Shown piece after piece: positions 16,206 through 25,029 of a stretch of 64,000 nucleotides of DNA. Location: the NCBI RefSeq assembly GCF_029968015.1, contig NZ_JASCIS010000011.1, forward strand, positions 1-64,000, in the 5' to 3' direction. The notes beneath the pieces are model-generated. The model was given only the letters and a program-made list of their open reading frames with translations. It was not told the origin of the DNA and ran no database searches. How positions within the stretch are numbered: position 1 is the stretch's first letter; each line of letters opens with the position of its first letter. The stretch comes from Streptomyces luteolus. GTDB lineage: Bacteria; Actinomycetota; Actinomycetes; Streptomycetales; Streptomycetaceae. Both the position numbers and the translations under genes were made by a program.

Positions 16206-17192
16206 TCAGTCGCGAGGCAGCAGCGCCGTCGGGGTTCCGCTGCGCTTGAACGCCTCCACGACCAGGTGTGACTGCACGGACTCGACGCGGCTCACCCAGG
16301 GGCGCCGGGTCAGGAAGTCGTGGAGCGCTTCCTTGTCGGGCTGCGTGACGTCGACGAGGAGTTGGTGCTCGCCCATGACGACGGCGGCGTACCGCACCAG
16401 TGAGTCCTCGACGAGCATGCGGCCGACCGTCTCGACCTCGTCCGGCCGCGTGCGGATCCACAGCATCGCCTCGACCGGCAGACCGAGCAGAGCGGGTTCG
16501 ACCGCAGCCCGGATGGAGACCGCGCCCGAGGCGATCAGCGACTCGACCCGGCGGCGGGCCGTGGCGACCGACACCCCGGCGAGGGCGGCGAGTTCGTCGT
16601 GCGTGCGGCGGCCGTCCTCGGCGAGGGCGAGCAGGATCGCCTCCTCGTCGGGGGCCCACGGGCCGGGCGCGGCGCCGACCCCGTCGGCGAACGGGTCGAT
16701 CCCGCCGAGCTCCTCGACCTCGTCCGCGTCGAGGATGTCCGGACGCCACTCGTGCACGGTCCTGAAGTACCGCAGGACCGGGGTGATCTGCTGGCCCGCG
16801 AGGCCCGGGAGCGCGGGCACCTCTTCGTACATCAGCCGCGCGAGGCGGCGCGGCGGGCACTGGATCTCGGCGACGCAGTCGACGGATCCGGCCAGGACGT
16901 ACGAGAAGACGGTGTCCTCGCGGCGGGCGGCGGCGACGGCGGTGTCCCGCACCCGCCCCGGCAGGCAGCCGAGCCGTGCGATCACCGTCTCCCCGCGCAC
17001 CACGAGCCCGGTGACGGCGACCGCCCCACTGTCGAGGAGCCGCGCCCCGCGCCGGGCCACCTTCCGCTCGGGCTCGCCGAGGGCGGCGGCGATCCGGCGC
17101 CACGAGGCACGGCCGTCGATCTGGAGGGCGGCGACGATCCGGCGGTCGAGCGGGTCGAGGGGTCCGGGGGGCCAGGGGGCGGTGGAGGTCAC
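16206..17192 (-). CDS. Lrp/AsnC family regulator with duplicated DNA-binding/RAM modules
   Basis: The 328-residue protein is about twice the length of a classical Lrp. It contains two AsnC-type helix-turn-helix units, at about 12-55 (LDRRIVAALQIDGRASWRRIA) and about 178-222 (EEAILLALAEDGRRTHDELA), each followed by a ligand-binding RAM-like region. Such double proteins are common in Streptomyces. It starts at GTG 17192 and is divergent from the monooxygenase operon. TCTG...CAGA palindromes lie in its own promoter and in front of the amidase, so it likely senses an amino acid or amide and controls both flanking units. Confidence 0.87.
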   Translation of the reverse strand: MTSTAPWPPGPLDPLDRRIVAALQIDGRASWRRIAAALGEPERKVARRGARLLDSGAVAVTGLVVRGETVIARLGCLPGRVRDTAVAAARREDTVFSYVLAGSVDCVAEIQCPPRRLARLMYEEVPALPGLAGQQITPVLRYFRTVHEWRPDILDADEVEELGGIDPFADGVGAAPGPWAPDEEAILLALAEDGRRTHDELAALAGVSVATARRRVESLIASGAVSIRAAVEPALLGLPVEAMLWIRTRPDEVETVGRMLVEDSLVRYAAVVMGEHQLLVDVTQPDKEALHDFLTRRPWVSRVESVQSHLVVEAFKRSGTPTALLPRD

Positions 17193-17246
17193 GCGTCGAC
17201 CTTAACGAGCGCCTTGACGAGGCCGGGGCGTCCAGAGTCCGGGCAT

Positions 17247-17302
17247 ATCTGAAAGGGCACATCTGAAAAACAGATCCCCTACCCCGAAAAGATCTGTTGG
17301 AC
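17247..17302. promoter_or_regulatory. Divergent control region of lrp and the monooxygenase operon
   Basis: ATCTGAAA (17247-17254), the perfect palindrome ATCTGAAAAACAGAT (17261-17275) and AGATCTGT (about 17290-17297) form an array of related half-sites about 14-16 bp apart, as expected for an Lrp oligomer. A possible rightward -35 TTGGAC (17297-17302), with CAAGGA 18 bp downstream, overlaps the last half-site. Binding by the adjacent Lrp is inference. Confidence 0.55.
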
Positions 17303-17388
17303 AGGCTTTCCGGCTCGGGCCAAGGATGTTCATGCGGTAGCGCGCAACGCGACACCTCGATGAACTACCGCCCGAGTGGAGGCTGAAA

Positions 17389-18645
17389 GTGCCGAGTGAA
17401 GAGACCGAAGTCGTCGTCGTCGGGGCCGGACAGGCCGGCGTGGCGATGAGTGAGCACCTGGGGGCGCACGGCATACCGCACGTGGTCCTGGAGCGGCATC
17501 GCATCGCCGAGCGCTGGCGCTCGGAGCGCTGGGACTCGCTGGTCGCCAACGGGCCCGCGTGGCACGACCGGTTCCCGGGCCTGGAGTTCCAGGACGTCCA
17601 CCCCGACGCCTTCGCCTCGAAGGAGCAGGTCGCGGACTACTTCGTGGCGTACGCCGAGAAGATCGGCGCCCCCGTCCGGTGCGGGGTCGAGGTGAACTCG
17701 GTGCGCAGGCACGAGGGGCGGCCCGGCTTCCGGGTCGAGACCTCCGAGGGCTCCATCGACACACGTTTCGTCGTGGCCGCGACCGGACCGTTCCAGCGGC
17801 CCGTGATCCCGCCGGTCGTCCCGGACGGCGCCGTGCCCGTGCAGATCCACTCCAGCCAGTACCGCAATCCGCGGCAACTGCCCGCAGGTGCCGTGGTCGT
17901 GGTCGGGGCCGGCTCGTCCGGGGTGCAGATCGCCGACGAGCTGCGGCGGTCCGGGCGCCGGGTGTTCCTCTCCGTGGGGCCGCACGACCGGCCGCCGCGG
18001 CAGTACCGCGGCCGGGACTTCTGCTGGTGGCTCGGCGTGCTCGGGCTCTGGGACCTGGACACGCCCCCGCAGGGCGCCGCGCACGTGACGATCGCGGTCA
18101 GCGGTGCCCGGGGCGGCCACACCGTGGACTTCCGCGCCCTCGCCGCCGACGGCATCGAACTCGTCGGCATGACCGCCGCGTACGAGGACGGCGTCCTGAC
18201 CTTCGCGCCCGACCTGGCCGAGAACATCGCGCTCGGCGACGAGAAGTACCTGGACCTGCTGCGCGCCGCCGACGCCTACGTGGAGCGCAACGGGCTCGAC
18301 CTGCCCGAGGAGCCCGAGGCGCACGTCCTCGGCGCCGACCCGGCGTGCGTGACCGAGCCGCGGCTCGAACTCGGCCTGGCCGAGGCGGGCGTGACCTCGA
18401 TCGTCTGGGCGACCGGCTTCGCCGCCGACTACGGCTGGCTGGACGTCGACGCCTTCGACGCGAACGGCCGGCCCGACCAGCGGCGCGGGGTGTCCGCCGA
18501 GTCCGGCGTCTACTTCCTGGGCCTGCCCTGGCTGTCCCGGCGGGGGTCGAGCTTCATCTGGGGCGCCTGGCACGACGCCAAGTACATCGCCGACCACATC
18601 ACGACCCAGCGCGGCTACCTCGCGTACGGCGCGGACGAGAACTGA
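17389..18645 (+). CDS. NAD(P)-binding flavin-dependent monooxygenase
   Basis: The 418-residue protein has two nucleotide-binding motifs: the FAD site VVVVGAGQAGVAMSE (8-22) and the NADPH site VVVVGAGSSGVQIADE near 166-181. These are characteristic of class B flavin monooxygenases that oxygenate nitrogen, sulfur or carbonyl groups. The GTG start at 17389 is set by a perfect GGAGG 6 nt upstream. It is the first gene of an operon with RidA, DUF1028, M20 hydrolase, aspartase and MFS genes, so an N-containing substrate is likely. Oxidation would give an imine or N-oxygenated product, which would explain the RidA directly downstream. Confidence 0.82.
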   Translation: MPSEETEVVVVGAGQAGVAMSEHLGAHGIPHVVLERHRIAERWRSERWDSLVANGPAWHDRFPGLEFQDVHPDAFASKEQVADYFVAYAEKIGAPVRCGVEVNSVRRHEGRPGFRVETSEGSIDTRFVVAATGPFQRPVIPPVVPDGAVPVQIHSSQYRNPRQLPAGAVVVVGAGSSGVQIADELRRSGRRVFLSVGPHDRPPRQYRGRDFCWWLGVLGLWDLDTPPQGAAHVTIAVSGARGGHTVDFRALAADGIELVGMTAAYEDGVLTFAPDLAENIALGDEKYLDLLRAADAYVERNGLDLPEEPEAHVLGADPACVTEPRLELGLAEAGVTSIVWATGFAADYGWLDVDAFDANGRPDQRRGVSAESGVYFLGLPWLSRRGSSFIWGAWHDAKYIADHITTQRGYLAYGADEN

Positions 18646-18658
18646 GGAGCAGCGGAAC

Positions 18659-19168
18659 ATGACCTCCACGAACCAGCGGAACACGACCTCCACAAACCAG
18701 CGGAACACGACCCCCACGAACCAGCCCATCGTCGCCGGCGGGCACACCCGGGTCCGCCCGTTCAACACCCGTGACACGTACCCCGAGCAGAGCCTCGACA
18801 ACGACCTCTGCCAGGCCGTCGTCGCCGGCGACACGGTGTACGTACGCGGCCAGATCGGCCAGGACCTCGACACCAGCGAGTCCGTCGGCGTCGGCGACGC
18901 CGAGGCGCAGGCCGAGCGGGCCATGGCGAACATCAAGATGCTGCTCGAAGAGTCCGGCAGCCGGATGGAACACCTGGTCAAGCTGACGATCTATCTGATC
19001 GACCCGCGCTACCGCGAGGCCGTCTACCGCACGGTCGGCCGCTGGACCAAGGGCGTCCACCCGATCTCCACCGGCCTGGTCGTCTCCGCGCTCGCCCGCC
19101 CGGAGTGGCTGTGCGAGATCGACGCGATCGCGGTGATCCCGAAGGACGCACAGGAGGCCCGGCGATGA
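18659..19168 (+). CDS. RidA (YjgF/YER057c/UK114) family protein
   Basis: The 169-residue protein carries a RidA domain from about residue 45, with conserved patterns GDTVYVRGQIG and MEHLVKLTIYLID. RidA proteins hydrolyse reactive enamines/imines to ketones and ammonia. The first 25 residues are an in-frame repeat (TSTNQRNT twice, then TPTNQ) absent from typical RidA proteins. The ATG at 18659 follows GAGGAG by 6-8 nt and lies 13 bp after the monooxygenase stop. The stop overlaps the next ATG (ATGA). It probably clears or converts the imine made by the monooxygenase. Confidence 0.85.
   Translation: MTSTNQRNTTSTNQRNTTPTNQPIVAGGHTRVRPFNTRDTYPEQSLDNDLCQAVVAGDTVYVRGQIGQDLDTSESVGVGDAEAQAERAMANIKMLLEESGSRMEHLVKLTIYLIDPRYREAVYRTVGRWTKGVHPISTGLVVSALARPEWLCEIDAIAVIPKDAQEARR
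18661..18726 (+). repeat. 24-bp tandem repeat at the RidA N-terminus
   Basis: The unit ACGACCTCCACGAACCAGCG followed by GAAC occurs about 2.5 times with few mismatches. It starts inside the ribosome-binding/start region (the AGCGGAAC before the ATG is part of the unit), so the repeat has extended the coding sequence at its 5' end. Confidence 0.75.
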
Positions 19169-19839
19169 CGTTCTCCCTGGTGGTACGGGACGGCGAGCGG
19201 TTCGGCATCGCGGCGAGCTCGTCGAGCCCCGCCGTCGCCGCCCGCGTGGTGCATCTGCGGCCCGGCATCGGCGCGGCGACCTCGCAGAACGTCACCGATC
19301 CGACGCTCGGCCCCGCCCTGCTCGACCGGCTCACCGAACACGGCGACCCCGAGCGGGCGCTCACAGAGGTCACGGCTGCCGCGCGCAACGAAAAGACCAT
19401 CGCGTACCGGCAGTTGACGGTCCTCGGGCGGTCCGGTCCCGGCTTCGCGTACAGCGGTACGCAGACGCTCGGCACCCACGCCTCGGCCACGGCGGACGGT
19501 GCGGTGGCGGCGGGCAACATGCTGTCCGGCGAGCACATTCCCCGCGTACTCCTCGACGCGTACGCCGCCGCCACGGGCGAGATGGAGGAGCGTCTGGTCG
19601 CCGCCATGAAGGCGGCGCTCGCGGCGGGCGGCGAGGAAGGGCCGGTGTACTCGGCGGGCCTCGCGGTCGTCGCCGACGTCGGCTGGCGCGTGACCGACCT
19701 GCGCGTGGACTGGGCGGAGGACCCGCTCGACCGGCTCGGCGAGCTCGTCGACGTCTGGCTCCCGCAGCGCGACGACTACGTGCGGCGCGGACTCGACCCG
19801 GCGTCGGCTCCCTCGTACGGCGTTCCGGGTGATCGGTGA
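19165..19839 (+). CDS. DUF1028 domain-containing protein (Ntn-hydrolase fold)
   Basis: The 224-residue protein is a DUF1028 member, predicted to have the N-terminal-nucleophile hydrolase fold. It begins MTFSLVVRDGERFGIAASSSSPAVAA, with the conserved GIGAATSQNVTDPTLG block near 35-50 and AGNMLSGEHIP near 110-125. Biochemical roles are unproven, and amide-bond hydrolysis is the usual guess. It is translationally coupled to RidA upstream (ATGA) and to the M20 hydrolase downstream (TGATG). That position supports participation in stepwise breakdown of an N-containing compound. Confidence 0.85.
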   Translation: MTFSLVVRDGERFGIAASSSSPAVAARVVHLRPGIGAATSQNVTDPTLGPALLDRLTEHGDPERALTEVTAAARNEKTIAYRQLTVLGRSGPGFAYSGTQTLGTHASATADGAVAAGNMLSGEHIPRVLLDAYAAATGEMEERLVAAMKAALAAGGEEGPVYSAGLAVVADVGWRVTDLRVDWAEDPLDRLGELVDVWLPQRDDYVRRGLDPASAPSYGVPGDR

Positions 19840-20999
19840 TGGGCGCGGTGACGGGCGCGGTGACGGGCGCCGAGCAGATGAAGCAGGGTGCCCGGGAGGC
19901 CGTGGAGCGGCAGGCGGACCGACTCGTCGCGCTCTCCGAGCGGTTGCACGCCGACCCGGAGACCGCGTGGGAGGAGCACCGGGCGGCCGCGGCCGTGCCC
20001 GAGCTCCTCGACCGCGCCGGGTTCGACGTGACCTCGGCGTATCTGGGCCTGGACACGGCGTTCCACGCCCGGTTCGGCAGCGGGCCCGTGCGGATCGCGC
20101 TGTGCGCGGAGTACGACGCGCTGCCCGGCCTCGGCCACGCCTGCGGGCACAACCTGATCGCGGCGAGCTCGGTCGGCGCGGCGCTCGGCCTGGCCGCGGT
20201 CGCCGACCAGGCCGGGCTGACCGTGGAGGTGTACGGCACGCCCGCCGAGGAGGGCGGCGGCGGCAAGATCGAGATGCTCGACCGGGGCGCGTTCGCCGGG
20301 GTCGACCTGGCGATGATGGTGCACCCGGCGCCGGTCGACGTGGCCGAGGCCCGCCCGTTCGCGGTCAGCCACTCGAAGGTCTCGTACACCGGGAAGTCCG
20401 CGCACGCCGCCGCGTACCCGGAGGCGGGGATCAACGCGGCCGACGCGTTCACCGTCGCCCAGGTCGCCATCGGCCTGCTGCGGCAGCAGCTCCCGGCCTC
20501 GGCGCGGGTGCACGGCGTGGTGACGCACGCCGGGGACGCCCCGAACGCCATCCCGGAGCGGGCCGACGGCCGCTGGTACGTACGGGCCGAAACCCTCGCG
20601 GAACTGGCCGAGTTGGAGCCGCGCGTGATGCGGGCCTTCGAGGCGGGCGCGCTCGCGACCGGCTGCGACCTGGAGATCGAACCGGAGAGCAAGCCGTACG
20701 CGGAGTTCCGCGCGGACCAGTCGGCGCTCGCGCACTACCGGGCCAACGCCCTCGCCCTGGGGCGGGAGTTCGCGCCGCCCGGACAGGCCGCCCGGATGAA
20801 CCGCGCCTCCACCGACATGGGCAACGTCTCGCAGGTGGTCCCGGCCATCCACCCGTACATCGGCATCGGCTCCCTGCCCGCCACCAACCACCAGCGGGAG
20901 TTCGCGGCCCACTGCGTCGGCCCCGCCGCCGAACGGGCCCTGCTCGACGGGGCGATGGCCCTGGCCTGGACGGGCGTGGACAGGGGGGCGGCTTCGTGA
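19839..20999 (+). CDS. M20 family metal-dependent amidohydrolase
   Basis: The 386-residue protein fits the M20 peptidase/amidohydrolase family near p-aminobenzoyl-glutamate or N-acyl amino acid hydrolases. Metal-binding motifs are AEYDALPGLGHACGHN (about 92-107), GTPAEEGGGGK (about 132-142) and MVHPAPVD (about 166-173). The ATG at 19839 overlaps the DUF1028 stop; a GTG one codon earlier is possible. The stop overlaps the aspartase GTG (GTGA). Because aspartase follows directly, release of aspartate from an N-substituted aspartate is a reasonable inference. The N-terminus has a short GAVTGAVTG duplication. Confidence 0.87.
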   Translation: MGAVTGAVTGAEQMKQGAREAVERQADRLVALSERLHADPETAWEEHRAAAAVPELLDRAGFDVTSAYLGLDTAFHARFGSGPVRIALCAEYDALPGLGHACGHNLIAASSVGAALGLAAVADQAGLTVEVYGTPAEEGGGGKIEMLDRGAFAGVDLAMMVHPAPVDVAEARPFAVSHSKVSYTGKSAHAAAYPEAGINAADAFTVAQVAIGLLRQQLPASARVHGVVTHAGDAPNAIPERADGRWYVRAETLAELAELEPRVMRAFEAGALATGCDLEIEPESKPYAEFRADQSALAHYRANALALGREFAPPGQAARMNRASTDMGNVSQVVPAIHPYIGIGSLPATNHQREFAAHCVGPAAERALLDGAMALAWTGVDRGAAS

Positions 21000-22402
21000 C
21001 CCCCCGGTTCCGTACCGAGTACGACATGCTCGGCGCCGTCGACGTCCCGGCGGACGCCTACCACGGGGCGCACACCGCGCGGGCCGTCGCCAACTTCCCG
21101 CTCACCGGGGAGACCCTGGCCGACCGCCCGCACCTGGTCCGCGCCCTCGCCGTCGTCAAGAGCGCCGCCGCGCGGGCCAACGCCGAGGTCGGCGCCCTGG
21201 ACCCCGCGCTCGCCGACGCCATCACCGACGTGTGCGCCGAACTTCAGCAGGGCGCCCTGCACGAGCAGTTCGTCGTCGACCTGATCCAGGGCGGCGCGGG
21301 CACCTCGACCAACATGAACGCAAACGAGGTGATCGCCAACCGCGCCCTGGAACGCCTCGGGCACCCCCGCGCCGCGTACGACGTCCTCCACCCCCTCGAC
21401 CACGTCAACCTCGGCCAGTCCACCAACGACGTCTACCCGACCGCCGTGAAGCTGGCCCTGGACGCGCACATCGGCGAACTGCTCGCCGCCCTGGCCGAGT
21501 TGGGCGAGGCGTTCGCGGCCAAGGCGGCCGAGTTCTCCGACGTACTGAAGATGGGGCGCACCCAGCTGCAGGACGCCGTGCCGATGACGCTCGGCCAGGA
21601 GTTCGGGGCGTTCGCCGCCACCCTCGCCGAGGACCGGGACCGGCTCGCCGAGGCCCGGGTGCTGCTGCACGAGCTCAACCTCGGCGGCACGGCGATCGGC
21701 ACGGGCCTGAACGCCCGCCCCGGCTATCGGGAACGGGCGATCGAGCACCTGCGTCGCCTCACCGGCATCCCGACGCTCGTCTCCGCGCCCGACCTGGTCG
21801 AGGCGACGCAGGACGTCGGGGTGTTCGTCCAGCTGTCCGGGGTGCTCAAGCGGATCGCCGTGAAACTGTCCAAGATCTGCAACGACCTGCGGCTGCTCTC
21901 CTCGGGGCCGCAGGCCGGGTTCGGCGAGATCGCGCTTCCCGCGCGGCAGGCCGGATCGTCGATCATGCCCGGCAAGGTCAACCCGGTGATCCCGGAGGCG
22001 GTCAACCAGATCGCGTTCGAGGTGATCGGCTACGACGTGACGGTCACCCTCGCCGCCGAGGGCGGGCAGCTCCAGCTCAACGCCTTCGAACCGGTCATCC
22101 ACCGTGCCCTGAGCGCGGGCCTCGACCACCTCACCGCGGGCGTCGGCGTCCTCACCGAACACTGCGTGCGCGGCATCACCGCCGACCGGGACCGGCTCGC
22201 GGCGACCGTCGCCGCGTCCACCGGCCTGGTCACGGCGCTCAGCCCCGCACTCGGCCACGAGACCGCCTGCGCCCTGGCGTTGGAGGCCCACCACACCGGC
22301 AGACCCGCGCTCGACCTGATCCGGGAGCGGGCCCTGCTGACCGAGGCGGAACTCACCGCACTCACCAGTCCCGCCGCGCTGACCGGCCTGCCCGCGCTCT
22401 GA
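20996..22402 (+). CDS. aspA: Aspartate ammonia-lyase
   Basis: The 468-residue protein is a fumarase/aspartase superfamily lyase. The catalytic-loop signature [15 protein letters not shown] lies near residues 320-334, with TSTNMNANEVIANRA near 102-116. It has the aspartase length and pattern and is clearly distinct from the fumC product at 59385. The reaction is L-aspartate to fumarate plus ammonia. The GTG start at 20996 overlaps the M20 stop by 4 bp. In this operon it is the likely last step, delivering fumarate to the TCA cycle. A closely related argininosuccinate- or adenylosuccinate-type activity is unlikely from the motif set. Confidence 0.88.
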   Translation: MTPRFRTEYDMLGAVDVPADAYHGAHTARAVANFPLTGETLADRPHLVRALAVVKSAAARANAEVGALDPALADAITDVCAELQQGALHEQFVVDLIQGGAGTSTNMNANEVIANRALERLGHPRAAYDVLHPLDHVNLGQSTNDVYPTAVKLALDAHIGELLAALAELGEAFAAKAAEFSDVLKMGRTQLQDAVPMTLGQEFGAFAATLAEDRDRLAEARVLLHELNLGGTAIGTGLNARPGYRERAIEHLRRLTGIPTLVSAPDLVEATQDVGVFVQLSGVLKRIAVKLSKICNDLRLLSSGPQAGFGEIALPARQAGSSIMPGKVNPVIPEAVNQIAFEVIGYDVTVTLAAEGGQLQLNAFEPVIHRALSAGLDHLTAGVGVLTEHCVRGITADRDRLAATVAASTGLVTALSPALGHETACALALEAHHTGRPALDLIRERALLTEAELTALTSPAALTGLPAL

Positions 22403-22472
22403 GGGCACGGCACACACCGGCGGCACCCGCCCATCAGCTCCGCTTCTCCACCCATCCACAAGGAGGCGTGCA

Positions 22473-23849
22473 ATGCCTACCTCTCACACCGGCGCCACGA
22501 CGACCGAGCCCGAGTCCCGGGCCGGGGTCGAGGCGGCCACGGACGTGGTCACCCTGCGCAGGAGCGTCGCCGCGGGTGCCGTCGGCGTCTTCGTCCACTG
22601 GTTCGACTGGGCCGCGTACGCGTATCTCGCCGGCACCGTCGCGACCGTGTTCTTCCCCGCCGACGACAGCACGACCGGACTGCTCGCGGTGTTCGGCGTG
22701 TTCGCCGTCTCCTTCGGCATCCGGCCCATCGGCGCCCTGGTCTTCGGCCCGCTCGGCGACAGGATCGGCCGCAAGCGCACGCTGTCCCTGGTCATCTTCA
22801 CGATGTCCGGAGCGACCCTGGCTATCGGCCTGCTGCCCGGGTACGACTCCATAGGCATCGCCGCCCCGGTCCTCCTGATCGTCCTGCGCCTGATCCAGGG
22901 GTTCGCGGCGGGCGGCGAGTTCGGCAGCGCGGCCAGCTTCCTCGCGGAGAGCGCGCCGCGCCGGCGCCGCGGCTTCGGCGTGGGCTGGCTGGAGGTCGGC
23001 TCGCTGCTCGGCTTCCTCGCCGGTTCGTTCGTGTTCCTGCTGCTCTCCACCGGGCTCGACGAGGCCCAGCTGACCGCCTGGGGCTGGCGCATCCCGTTCC
23101 TGATCGCGGCCCCGCTCGGCGTCATCGGCTTCATCATCCGCAACAAGATCGAGGACACCCCCGAGTACCGGGCCCTCGAAGAGAACGACACCGTCCCGCG
23201 CTCCCCCGCCCGCGAACTGCTCCGCTCCCACAAGCGCCAACTCCTCCAGGCGGCGGGCCTGATGGCGGCCATGCACGTCCCGTTCTACGCGGTCCTCACC
23301 TACCTGGTGACGTACGCGACCGACCACCTGGGCCACTCGGCGGACAGCGCGGCCCTCCTCTCCACGGTCATCTCGCTGCTCGGCCTCGCCCTCGTGCCAC
23401 TGTTCGGCGCGCTCTCCGACAAGGTGGGCCGCAAGCCGGTGTTCGTCGGCGCGACGACGGCACTCCTGGTCGTGGCCACACCGGCGTTCTGGCTGATGCG
23501 TACGGGCAGCACCGGGACGTGGATCGCGGGGCTCGCGCTCGGCGTGATCCTGGCGGCGATCCTCGGCACGTACGCGGTGTGGTCGGCGGAGATCTTCCCG
23601 ACGCGGACGCGGCAGAGCGGACTCTCCATCGCGTACAACATGACGGCCGCGCTGTTCGCCGGGACGGTGCCGTACCTGATGACGGTGCTGATCTCCGCGA
23701 CGGGCAGCACGCTCGTGCCCGGCCCCTACCTGATGGTGTTCGCGCTCGGCGGTCTGATCGCGGCGCTGTCCCTGAAGGAGACCGCCGGTTCGCCGCTGCT
23801 GCACGCGGAGGACGTCGCGGCGGATGCTGCGCCCGCCAACCAGGTCTAG
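22473..23849 (+). CDS. MFS transporter (metabolite:H+ symporter type)
   Basis: The 458-residue protein has 12 predicted membrane segments and the MFS motif A GDRIGRKRT near residue 90, repeated as DKVGRKPVF near 313. Its layout resembles the metabolite:H+ symporter group (proline/betaine, shikimate, alpha-ketoglutarate permeases). The ATG at 22473 follows AAGGAGG by 6 nt. It lies 70 bp downstream of aspA in the same direction and is probably the uptake system for the substrate of the monooxygenase-aspartase operon. Confidence 0.87.
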   Translation: MPTSHTGATTTEPESRAGVEAATDVVTLRRSVAAGAVGVFVHWFDWAAYAYLAGTVATVFFPADDSTTGLLAVFGVFAVSFGIRPIGALVFGPLGDRIGRKRTLSLVIFTMSGATLAIGLLPGYDSIGIAAPVLLIVLRLIQGFAAGGEFGSAASFLAESAPRRRRGFGVGWLEVGSLLGFLAGSFVFLLLSTGLDEAQLTAWGWRIPFLIAAPLGVIGFIIRNKIEDTPEYRALEENDTVPRSPARELLRSHKRQLLQAAGLMAAMHVPFYAVLTYLVTYATDHLGHSADSAALLSTVISLLGLALVPLFGALSDKVGRKPVFVGATTALLVVATPAFWLMRTGSTGTWIAGLALGVILAAILGTYAVWSAEIFPTRTRQSGLSIAYNMTAALFAGTVPYLMTVLISATGSTLVPGPYLMVFALGGLIAALSLKETAGSPLLHAEDVAADAAPANQV

Positions 23850-23910
23850 CGGATCCGGAGGCCGCATAGGCTCGGGCCCGGACACGGTTCACCGGGCACG
23901 AAGGTCTCGT

Positions 23911-24831
23911 ATGACGTCACCGCTGGGGTTCACCCTCGTACAGCTCCGCTACTTCCTGGTCGCCGCCGAGCGCGGTTCTGTCACGGAGGCGTCGGTGGAG
24001 CTGCACATCGCGCAGTCCGCGGTGTCCGCGGCCATCCACAACCTGGAGCGCGACCTGCAGGTGCAGCTGTTCATCCGCCGCCGGGGCCGGGGCCTGACCC
24101 TGACCCCCGCCGGGGAGCGGCTGCGCCAGCAGGGCCGCGACCTGCTGGCGCGCGCCCGCGAGGTGGAGCGGGAGGCGCGGGGCGACGGCGAGACGGTCTC
24201 GGGCCCGGTCTCGGTGGGCTGCTTCGTGACGCTGTCCCCCTATTACCTGCCGGCGCTGTTCAGCGAGTGCACCCGGCGCTTCCCCGACGTCGAGATCGAC
24301 GTGCTGGAGGCGGAGACCGACCAGCTCGTGCACGCCCTGGCGACGGGCCGCATCGACTTCGCCGTGACGTACGACCTGGGCCTGTCGACCGAACCGGAGG
24401 TACGCAGCGAGACGATCGCCCGCGCCCCGGCGTACGTCATCGTCGCGGCGGACCATCCGCTGGCGGGGCGGGACAGTGTGGAGCTGTCCGAACTGTCGAC
24501 GGAGCCGCTGGTCCTCCTCGACCTCCCGCACAGCCGCGACTACTTCCGCTCCCTGGTCGCGGCGACGGGCACGGCACCGGATGTCCGCTACCGCACCCAG
24601 TCGTACGAAACGGTCCGCTCGCTCGTCGCGCGGGGTCTCGGGTACTCGGTCCTGAACCAGCGTCCGGCTACGAGTCAGACGTACGGGGGCGGGGAGGTGG
24701 TGGAGCTTGAACTCCGGGGGGCGGGGCCTGCGTTGGAGGTCAGGCTGGCCGTCCTGGCCGGGGTGGCGCACAGTGCGCGGGCGCGAGCGGTGATGGACGT
24801 ACTGCGAGATGTGGCGCCCCGGCCCACGTGA
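23911..24831 (+). CDS. LysR family transcriptional regulator
   Basis: The 306-residue protein has the LysR helix-turn-helix at about 6-65 (LVQLRYFLVAAERGSVTEASVELHIAQSAVSAAIHNLE) and a periplasmic-binding-like effector domain. The ATG at 23911 is chosen because upstream codons overlap the end of the MFS gene without similarity. It lies 61 bp behind the MFS gene, in the same direction as the operon, which is unusual because LysR genes are more often divergent. It may control the operon together with Lrp. Confidence 0.88.
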   Translation: MTSPLGFTLVQLRYFLVAAERGSVTEASVELHIAQSAVSAAIHNLERDLQVQLFIRRRGRGLTLTPAGERLRQQGRDLLARAREVEREARGDGETVSGPVSVGCFVTLSPYYLPALFSECTRRFPDVEIDVLEAETDQLVHALATGRIDFAVTYDLGLSTEPEVRSETIARAPAYVIVAADHPLAGRDSVELSELSTEPLVLLDLPHSRDYFRSLVAATGTAPDVRYRTQSYETVRSLVARGLGYSVLNQRPATSQTYGGGEVVELELRGAGPALEVRLAVLAGVAHSARARAVMDVLRDVAPRPT

Positions 24832-24885
24832 GTTTCCCCTCCCCGCCCCTTCCCGTAAGCCTGCGGCGCTGTCGTTTCGTCTGCT

Positions 24886-25025
24886 GCGCCGTCGTGGCTG
24901 GTCGCGCAGTTCCCCGCGCCCCTATCGGGGCAAATTCAGCCCCTCCGGCGTTTGAGGAGCGGGGGTCCGGGGGCGGAGCCCCCGTGCCGACGGCAGTCTT
25001 TCGGGAAGGGGCGGGGAGGGGAGAA
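24886..25025. repeat. Dispersed Streptomyces palindromic repeat (copy 2)
   Basis: This intergenic stretch between the LysR and TetR genes contains the common CGCAGTTCCCCGCGCCCC block (about 24903-24922) and then a roughly 90-bp unit (AGCCCCTCCGGCGTTTGAGG ... GGGAAGGGGCGGGGAGGG). A nearly identical unit lies inverted at 49549-49656, and a shortened one at about 20-95. It includes the hairpin CGGGGGCGGAGCCCCCG and may act as a terminator for both convergent genes. Confidence 0.75.
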
Positions 25026-25029
25026 GTTC

